From: DATMER01 sp040349255
Lineage (GTDB): Bacteria > Acidobacteriota > Thermoanaerobaculia > Multivoradales > UBA5704
Length of the DNA: 64,000 nucleotides
Assembly (NCBI GenBank): GCA_040349255.1
Contig: JBEQUE010000206.1
Location: forward strand, 6,509-70,508
Direction of reading: 5' to 3'
The notes beneath the pieces were generated by a model. That model did not search any database and was not told the origin of the DNA. It saw only the letters and a list, made by a program, of their open reading frames with translations. Positions 46,301 through 54,780 of this stretch are shown in pieces. How positions within the stretch are numbered: position 1 is the stretch's first letter; the number at the start of each line of letters is the position of its first letter. Both the position numbers and the translations under genes were made by a program.

Positions 46301-48410
46301 AGATCACCGCGCCGTGGAACTCCGTGGGTGAGCTCGTGTGTTCGTACACGGCGTCGAAAAAACCCGTCCCTGGCGAGGTCCTCTGGAAGTGGATACGCCC
46401 ACCGTCCGGGAGAATCAGATCCTGATAGGTGTACGGAAAGGTGTCACCGATCGTGAAGATGTCGTAAAGATGATTCGTGCCAATCCCAAAGCTGCGCGAC
46501 AACAGGTCCCGGGGTCGATACGTTCTCGTCACCGAGATCGGGATGGTGCCCGGGACGGAGAGATCGGTACGTTGGATCAAGAACAAGCCCGTAGAGCAGT
46601 CCACGGGATCACCGCCCTGGCCGCGACACCCTCCAGGAGGTGGGCCGTCGGGAGGGACGATGGAGATCGACACCATGGCGCCTGTCAGCTCGTAGACGGT
46701 CACTCCCGGGTCTGGCACGACCTGCCGGCCTGCCGGATCGACCGTGCCCTGGCCATAGATGTACCAGCCGCGCTCGTCCGGGTCGTAGTGCCAGAAATCG
46801 ATTCGCGTACCGGGGGGCTCGTGAGTGTAGTTGGGATAGAGGATCCGGACACCGCTGCGCTTGCCCGTCGCGGTCTCGACGTAGCCACCCCCCGGCTGGA
46901 TGGTGTAATAGATCGGCACCTGCACCCCTTGCGGTAGAGGAAAAGGCGGCCGGTCGACAGGAATGGCCGTGATGCTCACCTCGGTGGCGATGTTCCCGTC
47001 GTGATCGCGCAGCACCGAGCCCGGCGGAATATGGACCTCGAGACCCGGGATAACCGGCGTCGTCACAACGACTTCCTGAGCCGTCGGAGACGGCAGGGCC
47101 ATGCGATGCGCGGTGTCGAGCTTCGGCATCCAGATCGTGAACGGAAGAACGGTGGTGACCTGGTTCAGGATCTCAACGCGGGCCTCGAAGAGCCCATGGA
47201 CTTCGCCGGGCCGGCTCGCGGTCCGGGCATCGATCGTCATCTCGTGCCAACCGGCCGGCACCGGCGCGAGCAGGAAGCGGCCGGTGCCGTCGGTCCGTGC
47301 CTTCTGATTCCCGATCTCGAGCGTAACGCCAGCCAGCGGCCGGCCATTGAGGCGCAGCACCTGGCCGGTCAGGGCGGTGACGCCGGGTGCGGCCTGGAGC
47401 GGAGGCAGAGGTCGCCAGGTCGAGTCGTCCGCCGCAGCCTCCTGGTCTGCGTCGGGAATCGCGCGATCGGATGGATTCACCGTGGAGAACGTGATCTCCG
47501 CGGCCGGGAACGGCATGCCTTGGCGGTCGAGCAGATCGGCCAGAGACAAGGTGTAGGTTGCGCCCGCCGCCAGCGGTTCCTGCGGAGTGAGAAAAGCGAG
47601 GCGTCCTTCCTCCGCGGGGATGACGCGAGCGGCCACGGGCCCGGCGGGGCCGCTCAAGGTCACCGTGCCCCCGTTCACCGACTGGACGCGGACCCTGTGG
47701 GAGAAGCGCAGGTTGATAACGCTGTCCAGCGGGACCTCCGAAGCGCCATCCCCCGGCTCGGAAGCGGCAAGGAACGGGGTCTCCGGATCGCGTTCGCGAG
47801 AGGTCGCGGGCACGATCGTCTGGCGACGAGGATCGTATCGTTCGCCGCCTGCGATCGGTTTTCCTGTCGGGTCGACACCGCCCCGGAACAGGACCGAGCC
47901 GTCAGCCAGCAGTTCCGCGGTCTGGTGATAGCGCCCGGTACGGAGGTGGACCGGCAGCGGGCTGGCGTAGCCGGTCCGCGGGTCCACCAGCTCAAGCGTG
48001 TCGAGCGCCCGGCCGCGGGCGTCCATTCCGCCAGCCACCAGCACGCGGCCATCGGAGAGGAGCGTGGCACTGTGCGAAACGCGGGCGGTCAGATTGGGCG
48101 TGGACAGCGGATGGACGGAAAGACTCTCCGGATCGAGCAACTCGGGTTTCGCTATGACGCGGCCCTGGCTGTCGAGTCCCCCCAGGACCAGGACCTTGCC
48201 GTTGGGAAGAAGCGTCGCCGTATGCCAGGTCCGGGCGATCGGGAGCCCCTGAGAGCCGCCGCCAAGCTGCAGCCAGCGCCCATTTGGAAGGAGAGTCGCA
48301 CTTTCGCCCGTCGCACCGGGATCGCCTCCGGTCTGAGGCCGCGACATGCCGGGAGCGACCGCGAGCACGACGCTGAGCACCACCAGGAGGCTCTGACTGC
48401 GCAGCTTCAT
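43359..48410 (-). CDS. RHS-repeat protein with kelch-like N-terminus and variable C-terminal tip
   Basis: 1683 residues. A Sec signal peptide (SQSLLVVLSVVLAVAPGMSR) is followed by kelch-like repeats (LLPNGKVLVLGGLD), a Big_5-like Ig domain, a carboxypeptidase-regulatory-like domain, a DUF6531-type RHS entry, about 600 residues of YD repeats, and the RHS core ending RARYYSPVFGRFISEDPIG...NPLMLIDPLG. The last 140 residues form the tip: GHAGALGYDNRTGATRYYEY and, near the end, SNTCRDFARRAL. His early and Cys late suggest a permuted NlpC/P60 papain-like enzyme, with low certainty. No immunity gene is obvious downstream. It starts from ATG 48410 after AAGGGGTGACC. Confidence 0.88.
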   Translation of the reverse strand: MKLRSQSLLVVLSVVLAVAPGMSRPQTGGDPGATGESATLLPNGRWLQLGGGSQGLPIARTWHTATLLPNGKVLVLGGLDSQGRVIAKPELLDPESLSVHPLSTPNLTARVSHSATLLSDGRVLVAGGMDARGRALDTLELVDPRTGYASPLPVHLRTGRYHQTAELLADGSVLFRGGVDPTGKPIAGGERYDPRRQTIVPATSRERDPETPFLAASEPGDGASEVPLDSVINLRFSHRVRVQSVNGGTVTLSGPAGPVAARVIPAEEGRLAFLTPQEPLAAGATYTLSLADLLDRQGMPFPAAEITFSTVNPSDRAIPDADQEAAADDSTWRPLPPLQAAPGVTALTGQVLRLNGRPLAGVTLEIGNQKARTDGTGRFLLAPVPAGWHEMTIDARTASRPGEVHGLFEARVEILNQVTTVLPFTIWMPKLDTAHRMALPSPTAQEVVVTTPVIPGLEVHIPPGSVLRDHDGNIATEVSITAIPVDRPPFPLPQGVQVPIYYTIQPGGGYVETATGKRSGVRILYPNYTHEPPGTRIDFWHYDPDERGWYIYGQGTVDPAGRQVVPDPGVTVYELTGAMVSISIVPPDGPPPGGCRGQGGDPVDCSTGLFLIQRTDLSVPGTIPISVTRTYRPRDLLSRSFGIGTNHLYDIFTIGDTFPYTYQDLILPDGGRIHFQRTSPGTGFFDAVYEHTSSPTEFHGAVISYVEGRWRLRMKNGVEMYFPDCGGCTSARAAAMIEYRDRWGNQLTLLRDANRNLTRVASPDGRSIDFTYGTANRITEARDNAGRVVTYQYDASGRLWKVTDPEGGIEEYGYDAAHRMTTVKKPTGAVMVTNVYDANGRVTRQTLADGGIYQFAYTLDGTRVTRTDITDPRGNVRRLTFNAGGFVIDETRALGKPEQQTTTFERAAATNLITAVTDALGRRTAFSYDARGNVTSVTRLAGTPSASTATFTYESSFNQLTSATDALGHVQKLRYDSLGQLTEIEDALGNIARFSYTAAGRVAAATSALGKITQFAYEGGDLLSTTDPLGRIVSMYTDSAGRLLALTDPLGNRYRYDYDRLDRLTKITDPLGAVTSYVYDSNSNLTQITDAKGGVTRFAYDAKDRLTAVTDPLLKTDSFAYDGMDNLTQATERTGKISTFTYDALDRPKTAEFGRATVGAALTPPDATVTYTWDAGNRLTQAVDTQDGTITHGYDTLDRLTSETSPRGSVAYIYDAAGRRTRLSIPGQPDVTYAYDDADRLTGITRGTDSVGFAYDAMGRRTTLSLPGGISTSYTYDDAGQITGIVYTRAGLTLGDLAYQYDAAGRRIRESGSLARRNMPAAVTSATYNAANRLTAWSGTALAYDAKGNLTSDGSRTYTWDSRNRLQSISGAAPTSFGYDAFGRRSSVTVSGSMTRFLYDGANISQELTGTSVKATILGGFGLDEIFRRTDAAGARTFLKDALGSALALVDDAGISRTQYTYTPYGATTSTGDASSNPLQYAGRENDGTGLYYYRARYYSPVFGRFISEDPIGVEGGTNPYAYVGGNPLMLIDPLGLAGCFIDFPDYPITIPYTDWKTTSTPGHAGALGYDNRTGATRYYEYGRFGSDYGSVERRFVSDLTLDQHGNPTPESLDNLLEDLSRKAGHGTTAELTCEKDIDEKKVYDYAERLMHNDKRPPYSWLPWNSNTCRDFARRALGAGRRH

Positions 48411-48535
48411 GAGGTCACCCCTTTTGCTGTCGTGTTTAAGAGTATAGCGTCACAGAGCGGGATGATCCCGCCGGGGTGCCAGGTGGCCAGAAAGGGCGCG
48501 CCGTTTGGGAGGGACGGTGCGGGACTTCCAGCGGA

Positions 48536-49474
48536 CTAGGCGTCGCGGAGCTCCCGGCCGGTCAGGGACACGAACAGGTCTTCGAGTGTGGCGCGGTGGG
48601 TGGAGAGATACGCGAGCCGCGCACCCGCCTGCTCGATCGCGGCGAGCAGCGGCGGCACGCTCTCGGTGACCGAGGTGACCGCGAGCGCCTGGTTGGGGCC
48701 GCGCCGGTGGAGGTCCGAGACGCCCGGAAGCCGGCGCAGGTCGTCCTCGGGGAGCAGCGGCTCGGAGAGGAACTCGATCACGTCGGCCGCGTGCATCGAG
48801 CGGATGAGCTCGGCCGGCGTGCCGAGCGCGATGACCTTGCCGTGGTCCACGATCGCCACGCGGTCGCAGAGGCGCTCGGCCTCGTCCATGTAGTGGGTGG
48901 TGAGCAGGATGGTGCCGCCCTGCGCGCGGAAGGCGGTGACCTGCTGCCAGAGCTGGAGCCGGCTCTGCGGGTCGAGGCCGGTGGTCGGCTCGTCGAGGAA
49001 CAGCAGCTCGGGGTCGCCGACGAGCGCGCAGGCCACGGCGAGGCGCTGCTTCTGGCCGCCGGAGAGCTTGCCGACGCGGGCGTCGCGCTTCTCGTCGAGC
49101 GCGAGCGCCGCGAGCACCTGCTCGGGATCGCGGCCCTTCTTGTAGAACGAGCGGAACAGGCGGACGGTCTCGGCCACGGTGGACTTCTCGCCGAGCTGGG
49201 TCTCCTGGAGCGACACGCCGAGCCGCTCGCGCAGCCCGAGACCGTCGCCCTGCCACGTCGTCCCCAGCACCTCGACCTCGCCCGCGTCCGGCTCGGTCAG
49301 CCCTTCGAGGATCTCGATCGTGGTGGTCTTGCCGGCGCCGTTCGGCCCGAGCAGCCCGAAGCACTCGCCGCGCGCGACCTCCAGGTCGAGGCCGTTCACG
49401 GCGACCACGTCCTTGTATCTCTTGACGAGTCCGCGGCAGCGGAGGGCGGGCTGGCTAGGGGGCGTCGGGGTCAT
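48536..49474 (-). CDS. ABC transporter ATPase (DrrA/CcmA-like) without adjacent permease
   Basis: 312 residues from ATG 49474. Walker A GPNGAGKTT, signature LSGGQKQR, Walker B LLFLDEPTTGLDP and H-loop TTHYMDEAERLCDRVAIVDHG identify the drug/lipid exporter ATPase type paired with ABC-2 permeases. The C-terminal extension (LPGVSDLHRRGPNQALAVTS...LEDLFVSLTGREL) is usual for the group. The gene on its 3' side is the RHS protein, not a permease; the nearest candidate permease on the same strand is at 38772-39800. The pair was probably contiguous once. Confidence 0.93.
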   Translation of the reverse strand: MTPTPPSQPALRCRGLVKRYKDVVAVNGLDLEVARGECFGLLGPNGAGKTTTIEILEGLTEPDAGEVEVLGTTWQGDGLGLRERLGVSLQETQLGEKSTVAETVRLFRSFYKKGRDPEQVLAALALDEKRDARVGKLSGGQKQRLAVACALVGDPELLFLDEPTTGLDPQSRLQLWQQVTAFRAQGGTILLTTHYMDEAERLCDRVAIVDHGKVIALGTPAELIRSMHAADVIEFLSEPLLPEDDLRRLPGVSDLHRRGPNQALAVTSVTESVPPLLAAIEQAGARLAYLSTHRATLEDLFVSLTGRELRDA

Positions 49475-49510
49475 GGCGAAGGAGAAGGAACTTAACACAT
49501 CCGCGTTACA

Positions 49511-49756
49511 ATGAGGCCGGAGGTGATGCGAGTGGCCGAGCTGGCGGAGCGGATCACAGTCGACCCGGAGCAGTGCGGCGGGCGCCCGTGCGTGCGGGGG
49601 ATGAGGATCCGGGTGACGGACGTCCTGGATCTCCTGGCGAACGGCCTGACTCCCACGGAGGTCCTCGAGGAGCTGCCGGACCTGGAGACGGAGGACATCC
49701 AGGCCTGCCTGCGCTTCGCGAGCCACCGCCTCGACCACCCGGTGCTCGTGGCTTGA
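49511..49756 (+). CDS. DUF433 antitoxin-like protein
   Basis: 81 residues if started at ATG 49511. GTG 49532 is also possible, since GGAGGTGA stands eight bases before it, and would give a protein starting at AELAERITVDPEQCGGRP. The DUF433 pattern is clear: ITVDPEQCGGRPCVRGMRI, then VLDLLANGLTPTEVLEELP, the latter a helix-turn-helix-like region. DUF433 proteins usually act as antitoxins for PIN-like toxins. The next gene starts within its stop codon (TTGA), making a tight module. Confidence 0.9.
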   Translation: MRPEVMRVAELAERITVDPEQCGGRPCVRGMRIRVTDVLDLLANGLTPTEVLEELPDLETEDIQACLRFASHRLDHPVLVA

Positions 49757-50094
49757 TCGTCTGGATCGACGCGCAGCTCTCGCCGGCCCTGGCGCCCTGG
49801 ATCCGCGAGACCTTCGGATTCCAGGCTCACTCCGTCCGCGATCTCGGGCTGAGGGACGCGAAGGACGTCGAGATCTTCCTGGCGGCCCGGGATGCGGAGG
49901 CGATCGTCCTCTCCAAGGACCGCGACTTCGTCGATCTGTTGCAACGCTTCGGGCCGCCTCCCCTGATCGTCTGGCTCACCTGCGGCAACACCTCCAACCG
50001 CAGGCTCCGGGAGATCCTCGAGGGACGTTTGACGCAGGCGCTGGAGCTTTTCGCCCGGGGCGAAACAGTCGTCGAGATCAGCGATCGGCGCTGA
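49753..50094 (+). CDS. DUF5615 PIN-like toxin
   Basis: 113 residues from TTG 49753, overlapping the antitoxin stop. The PIN-like acidic residues are visible: IDAQLSPALAPWI (first Asp), LRDAKDVEIFLAARD (second acidic cluster) and VLSKDRDFVDLL (third). DUF5615 proteins are Mut7-C/PIN-like putative RNases, normally paired with DUF433. The rare TTG start may keep toxin synthesis below that of the antitoxin. The 20-bp repeat array begins seven bases after its stop. Confidence 0.88.
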   Translation: MIVWIDAQLSPALAPWIRETFGFQAHSVRDLGLRDAKDVEIFLAARDAEAIVLSKDRDFVDLLQRFGPPPLIVWLTCGNTSNRRLREILEGRLTQALELFARGETVVEISDRR

Positions 50095-50100
50095 GTTCCG

Positions 50101-50381
50101 GATCGGCCCGATTTGCCGTGGATGAGCCCGTGTTGCGGCGGATGAGCCGGACTCGCCGTGGATCGGCCCAAATCGTCGCGGACAAGCCGAAATCACGGCG
50201 GATGGCCCGATGGCGCCGTGGATAAGCCGAAAACGCCGCGGATAAGCCCGATTTTGCCGCAGATCAGCCGAAGTCGTTCTGGGTGCGGCGAACTCGCGGC
50301 GGATGAGCCGAGGTCGCGGCAGATGAGCCCGAGTTGCAACGGATAAGGGGAAGTTGCGGCGGATCGGCGGAGCCGCGACTA
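50101..50381. repeat. Array of fourteen degenerate 20-bp repeats
   Basis: Fourteen consecutive units begin with GATNAGCC-like sequence at 50101, 50121, 50141, 50161, 50181, 50201, 50221, 50241, 50262, 50282, 50302, 50322, 50342 and 50362. All are 20 bp except one of 21. The working consensus is GATNAGCCSAANTCGCGGCG, with each unit differing at several places. The period is not a multiple of three and all frames have stops, so it is not coding. No unique spacers are present, so it is not CRISPR. A related 21-bp unit occurs at 19.2 kb. Confidence 0.92.
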
Positions 50382-50933
50382 CTGCTTCAGGCCCAGCTTC
50401 TCGTTCGCCTCCAGCATCTGCATGGCCTTCTGGAAGCGGCGCTGCCGCGTCTCCTCCTTCTTGGCCTCTGTCATCCAGCGCACGAACTCCTTGCGATGGG
50501 AAGGAGCCAGCTTCTGGAAGTTGTTCCAGGCGGCCGGGTGACGCTTCAGGGCCTCCTCCAACTCCGGAGGCGGCTCGGGGCCGGAGCGCTCCGGCGGCCG
50601 GAAGTCCGGGTCCGGGTGGAGCACGGCGAGGCCGGCCTCGGTCATCTTCCCTTCGGCCAGGAGCCGCTGGACGCGCTCCAGGTTGGGCGCCGACCAGTTC
50701 GTGCGGTCCTTCCGCCGGGAGAATTTCTGCGCGTAGCTGTCGTCGTCCAGCTTCCGGACGATGCTGTCGATCCAGCCGTAGCAGAGCGCCTCCTCGACCG
50801 CCTCGTCGTAGGACACCCGGGGCCTGCCCGTGTGCGCCTTGGCGAAGACGAGCCAGACCTCGGTCTCGGAAGCGTGATGCCCGGCAAGCCAGGCCCGCCA
50901 GTCCTCGCGGTTGGTGACGTGGAGTGTCTTCAT
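50379..50933 (-). CDS. YdeI/OmdA-like protein
   Basis: 184 residues with the YdeI family layout: WRAWLAGHHASETEVWLVFA, then RVSYDEAVEEALCYGWIDSI and QKFSRRKDRTNWSAPNLERV, and a C-terminal helical part with the FVRWMTEAKKEETRQRRFQK segment. Family members are linked to bacteriocin or peptide resistance in a few species, but the biochemical activity is unknown. The stop lies inside the last unit of the 20-bp array. The GC content is normal for the window, unlike the NACHT gene next to it. Confidence 0.88.
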   Translation of the reverse strand: MKTLHVTNREDWRAWLAGHHASETEVWLVFAKAHTGRPRVSYDEAVEEALCYGWIDSIVRKLDDDSYAQKFSRRKDRTNWSAPNLERVQRLLAEGKMTEAGLAVLHPDPDFRPPERSGPEPPPELEEALKRHPAAWNNFQKLAPSHRKEFVRWMTEAKKEETRQRRFQKAMQMLEANEKLGLKQ

Positions 50934-50973
50934 GGCTGAAAGAGTCCAGGCTCGGTGAACGCTTCGGCCTATC

Positions 50974-53900
50974 TCACCGCTGATTTTCAGCGTGCAGAAC
51001 GGTTCCCTTGCGAACCACCGTCACACCAATCCGGGAGGAAATTTGCTCGATCTGTTCGAGAAGAAGGCCTCTGTCCGGTGCTCCAGCAGAGTAACTCTTA
51101 ATCATGTAGTCGAGCGCCTCGCGTGTGCCATGCGCTGAGATCATATAGAGAGCCCCCATCCGGGCATTCGATGAGGAGTTCTCGGCCAGTTGGATGGCAA
51201 GCGGCAGATCAAGAAGATGGCGCCTTCGCCTTAACTCATCAACAGCAGAACGAATAGGGCTATTCAGTGGGTTCTCGTAGTCACCGATAGGGTTTCGTTG
51301 AATGATGCAGGTCACCAAAGCATGCAATGACTGAGTCGCATCTGTAATACCCATGCTGCTGGCGGTAGTTTCGATGTACAGCCGGTCGGGTATGTCGAGA
51401 TCAGGATGATGGCGCCATTCGTCAATCAATGCCCAAAAAAGATCAAATGCAGGATGTGCAGGGCAAGGTTTCAGTCCTACAGATAAAAACGATATCATAT
51501 CTGGAATGAAACTCGCTCCAATGTAAAGTGAACTGCTGAGCGAGGCAATATCGTGGCTCGTCCAATGGCGCGTACGTAACTTGTCAACGGCGTGTGCACC
51601 GAGTTCACGCGAACGGTAGAGTCCAAATAGCCGAATGGTGGCAGCCACGATTTCAGACGGAAGCGATTCAAGCTCAGATATTAGAGTGTGCATGGCTGCG
51701 TCGTGCCCCAGGCTGGCAGCTGTCACACGCAGGAGCTGTCGGTAATATATTTCGATTCCCTCGTTATCGGCAGAGGCTGCCGAGAAGCGGAGTCGTATTT
51801 CGGTGTCAGGTAAGGAGTCGAGGAGATGCTCGATGATATCTTTCTTGATTACTCTTGAAAGATCGCTCCGCCCGAGATAGCCAAGGATTCGCCGCTCGAC
51901 ATCGGGTGCACTCTTCAGGGCTCTCAGGGCCGGCCAGCGGATTTTGTAATCGTCTAAAAGAAGGGCCTGGTCAATAAGATGCCAGATCGCTTCCGTTGGC
52001 GGAATAGCGAGTACTTCGATGGCTGCCATCCTGATCGATGGCGCTACTTCCTCGTCATCGGCGAGTTCGGAGGCAAGGTTAGGATCAAGGTATTTGGGTT
52101 CCAACTGCCGTATTAGAGAGGAGAGATCATAGACTTCTTCATCGCTGAGAGTTTGTGCTCGGGCCTTTCTTATATAAAGCTTCAAGGCGCGGTCTCCTAG
52201 CCTGGAGACTGCCGGTTGAAAAGGGCCAAGGACGCTCAAATGATCCATACTCTTGAGATATTCGGCCAGAACAGATTCAGTTAGATCGTCGTCGACCAGA
52301 TTGCTTAGGATCGTTCCTGCGCCGTCATGCAGCAGCCATCGATTGAAAAGCTTCTGCCTCACTTCTGGCAATAGAGGTTTGGCCCAGCCGTCGGCCAATA
52401 GTTGCCCAATGCGGTCTCGGGATAGATGGCTGACTTGGGTCCAGGCGGCAGCAAGACGGCGGCCGACATCAAGGCGTATCTCCGGATCGCAGGGCATACC
52501 ATTGAGAATGCAGCGACCAACCAAGCGTACAGTGGTGGCGAACGCATCCTGTTTGGTGATAAGTGCACGGGCAATGTTCGATGCATCTGGTAACATTTCA
52601 AGAGCGAATTGAATAACTTGAGCCCAGGGCCTCTCCGCCGCACGCTCCGCGCGGGCTGCCACCTCTCCGATGCGCTTGGAAACAAGGTAGCAGGCAGCTA
52701 GGTATTCTTGAACTATCGGAAATGGAAATGCGAGGCGGAGTCCGCCCTGACGGCGCAGAATTCCACATCTTATGAGGTCATCATAAAGTCTCTCGGCGCT
52801 CATTCCTGGTGCCGCATATTGGGCAACGACGGCCCGGACTTGGCGCTCTCTGGCTCCAATAGAGCCTTCTTCCAAGAGTTGGAAAGAGAGGTGTTCAGCG
52901 ATGATTCGAAGCCGCTCGGGGTCGGCGACTCGTGCTGTAAGCTTATGTTCTTCCGGCCGAAAAAGCGTCTTCAGATAAACTTCTATCAGATCGCTTCTTC
53001 CCGTGGGCAGCGGTTGATCGGGTTGCCATGTAGCGAGCAGGATGGAGAGGAATAGTGGAATACGGATGAGGCGTGAGAGATCCGGGTAGGCTGTGGTCCT
53101 GCGCACGAAATCCCAGCCGCTCTCGCTTGTAGTATGACGTCCCCATGCCTCTACAAAAGCAGAAATATTTGTGTCGCTGAGTGGTAGGAGTTCGAGTTTG
53201 GGAGCTTCAAATCCAGCGGGAACGACGGCGAGATCGCGTACCGTCAGCATCCAGGGTGTTAGTGGAAATCTGGCTGTGAAGCGTTCAATTCGTGTAATAA
53301 TACTCTGTCTTTGTTCGAGCGGTACCTCATCGAGTCCGTCGAGCAGCACGACGGCCATTCCCTGTTCACAGAGACGAAGCCATCGGATCATGACCTTGAA
53401 TTCTGCATTCAGTATATCGGACAGATAATCGACAACCTCGCATCCACTATCGGCCAGGACCGACAACGGCACGAAAGCGGGAACATAAGGTCCACTTGCC
53501 AGTTTCTGCGAGATTGCCTGCAAGAGGGCTGATTTACCAAATCCGGGACCAGCGTAGACAATGCATTGGCTCAGGTGATTGGATGGATAGGAGGTCAAAT
53601 CCACAGATGAGCCTGTCGTTTCATATAAATTGAAATTTTGTTCATCCTCGAAGTCGACTGACTCTTCGCTGTGCCGGACTTGTGGCCAGATGAACATGCG
53701 ATCGGCTGATCCACCGACGGTAGTCCCAGGCACGCGGATTCTAGAAGTCTCCTCAACTGTAGACAGGTAGGCTGACATACCCCAGTCGGGCGGCTCGGAC
53801 ACCTTGATGCTATAGGTCTCTAGGAGCTGCTGCCGAAGGCGTGACGCCCGAAAGATTCCCCTGATGCGTGCTTCGCTGCCGACGAGATCACGCAATGCTG

Positions 53901-54483
53901 AGAATAGCTGGTTCGCAGTAGTAGATGCATTCGGCATTCGTCTCGGAACGAAATCTCGTTCCAATTCACCGCTTTGGATGATCTCCACGCCAAGTTTTTG
54001 AAAGATTGAGAAAACCTGGTCTAGATTCGAGCCGAATGAAGCAGCGGAGAGGCCTTTTACGAGGGTCTCCTGAGGCCCTGCAAGCCGGCTGAGCCACTCT
54101 GCTTCTCTGCGACTAGACAGAGCGCGTTCTGCGCATTCGCGTAGATTGAAGGCAAGCTTATTATAGTCACCCAAGATCAAGGTCAATCGATCTTGAGGGC
54201 CGAAATCAAAAGAGGTACGCTGTTTGTGGAAGTCGCTCCAGAGTTTTCGCCATGCCACTCCTGTGGCACGTAGCTGCAGCTTGACCTGAACCCATTCCCG
54301 GTGCTGGTCTGCATAACGTACTACGACATCATCGACAGCAGACGGTGCTTCGATCCGAACTTCGGCAACCTGTTCACGCGCTAAAAAAGTATCTAGTTGA
54401 AGCAGGTCGCCGAGGTACAGAGCCGCAATCGAATTTTGGTACCTAATACCCGCTTGAGTTGAGGGACCGCCCCGCTCAGTCAT
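50974..54483 (-). CDS. NACHT-family STAND NTPase with N-terminal nuclease-like domain, probable antiphage defence
   Basis: 1169 residues. The N-terminal domain has a PD-(D/E)xK-like arrangement: E45, D51/D52 and the Q66-V-K68 triad in HREWVQVKLQ, as in Cap4/DUF4297-type DNA nucleases. The NACHT domain follows with Walker A AGPGFGKSALL (residues 311-321) and Walker B VVLLDGLDEVP (378-388), and the usual end region FPIVQEYLAACYL. About 500 C-terminal residues look like HEAT-type helical repeats that would sense a ligand. Avs and bNACHT antiphage proteins share this plan: target binding, oligomerisation, DNA cleavage. GC content is visibly lower than that of flanking genes, suggesting transfer. 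Confidence 0.88.
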   Translation of the reverse strand: MTERGGPSTQAGIRYQNSIAALYLGDLLQLDTFLAREQVAEVRIEAPSAVDDVVVRYADQHREWVQVKLQLRATGVAWRKLWSDFHKQRTSFDFGPQDRLTLILGDYNKLAFNLRECAERALSSRREAEWLSRLAGPQETLVKGLSAASFGSNLDQVFSIFQKLGVEIIQSGELERDFVPRRMPNASTTANQLFSALRDLVGSEARIRGIFRASRLRQQLLETYSIKVSEPPDWGMSAYLSTVEETSRIRVPGTTVGGSADRMFIWPQVRHSEESVDFEDEQNFNLYETTGSSVDLTSYPSNHLSQCIVYAGPGFGKSALLQAISQKLASGPYVPAFVPLSVLADSGCEVVDYLSDILNAEFKVMIRWLRLCEQGMAVVLLDGLDEVPLEQRQSIITRIERFTARFPLTPWMLTVRDLAVVPAGFEAPKLELLPLSDTNISAFVEAWGRHTTSESGWDFVRRTTAYPDLSRLIRIPLFLSILLATWQPDQPLPTGRSDLIEVYLKTLFRPEEHKLTARVADPERLRIIAEHLSFQLLEEGSIGARERQVRAVVAQYAAPGMSAERLYDDLIRCGILRRQGGLRLAFPFPIVQEYLAACYLVSKRIGEVAARAERAAERPWAQVIQFALEMLPDASNIARALITKQDAFATTVRLVGRCILNGMPCDPEIRLDVGRRLAAAWTQVSHLSRDRIGQLLADGWAKPLLPEVRQKLFNRWLLHDGAGTILSNLVDDDLTESVLAEYLKSMDHLSVLGPFQPAVSRLGDRALKLYIRKARAQTLSDEEVYDLSSLIRQLEPKYLDPNLASELADDEEVAPSIRMAAIEVLAIPPTEAIWHLIDQALLLDDYKIRWPALRALKSAPDVERRILGYLGRSDLSRVIKKDIIEHLLDSLPDTEIRLRFSAASADNEGIEIYYRQLLRVTAASLGHDAAMHTLISELESLPSEIVAATIRLFGLYRSRELGAHAVDKLRTRHWTSHDIASLSSSLYIGASFIPDMISFLSVGLKPCPAHPAFDLFWALIDEWRHHPDLDIPDRLYIETTASSMGITDATQSLHALVTCIIQRNPIGDYENPLNSPIRSAVDELRRRRHLLDLPLAIQLAENSSSNARMGALYMISAHGTREALDYMIKSYSAGAPDRGLLLEQIEQISSRIGVTVVRKGTVLHAENQR

Positions 54484-54489
54484 ATTCTT

Positions 54490-54777
54490 TTAGCAGCCAG
54501 TAGGAGAAGGTTTGGTCAGCAGAGAGGGCGAATTCATATGGGTCGTGCAACAGTCCCATTCACTTACAAGGGGCCGAGCTGCTTGCGAGCCCGATCGGCA
54601 CTCACTTGCAGATTTATGACGATGTCTCGCCCTCCTTGCTTGACTGTCGGCCTGCAGGTCGTCAAGAAGCTCTTCGCGCGTCCAACTCTGTAGTTGAGCA
54701 CCGCTCGGATGCGGAGGTATGTCGAAGATCGAGCTGGCGTCGGATTGTAAGAAGAAGTCCAGAATCATCGCGTTCAC
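54490..54777 (-). CDS. Doubtful small ORF upstream of the NACHT gene
   Basis: A 95-codon frame from GTG 54777 ending six bases before the NACHT start. The first half (MILDFFLQSDASSIFDIPPH) looks protein-like; the second half is cysteine- and serine-rich and less convincing. It begins four bases after the stop of the hydrolase remnant. It could be a small gene cotranscribed with the NACHT protein, or chance. No homologue recognised. Confidence 0.25.
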   Translation of the reverse strand: MNAMILDFFLQSDASSIFDIPPHPSGAQLQSWTREELLDDLQADSQARRARHRHKSASECRSGSQAARPLVSEWDCCTTHMNSPSLLTKPSPTGC

Positions 54778-54780
54778 CCG

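Noticed and set aside
47001..48539. A 512-codon plus-strand frame over the start of the RHS gene
   Set aside because: The opposite strand carries a signal peptide, kelch-like repeats and Ig-like domain; the plus frame has no recognisable feature.
50101..50381. CRISPR array
   Set aside because: Units are contiguous and variable with no constant repeat separated by unique spacers, and no cas gene is nearby.
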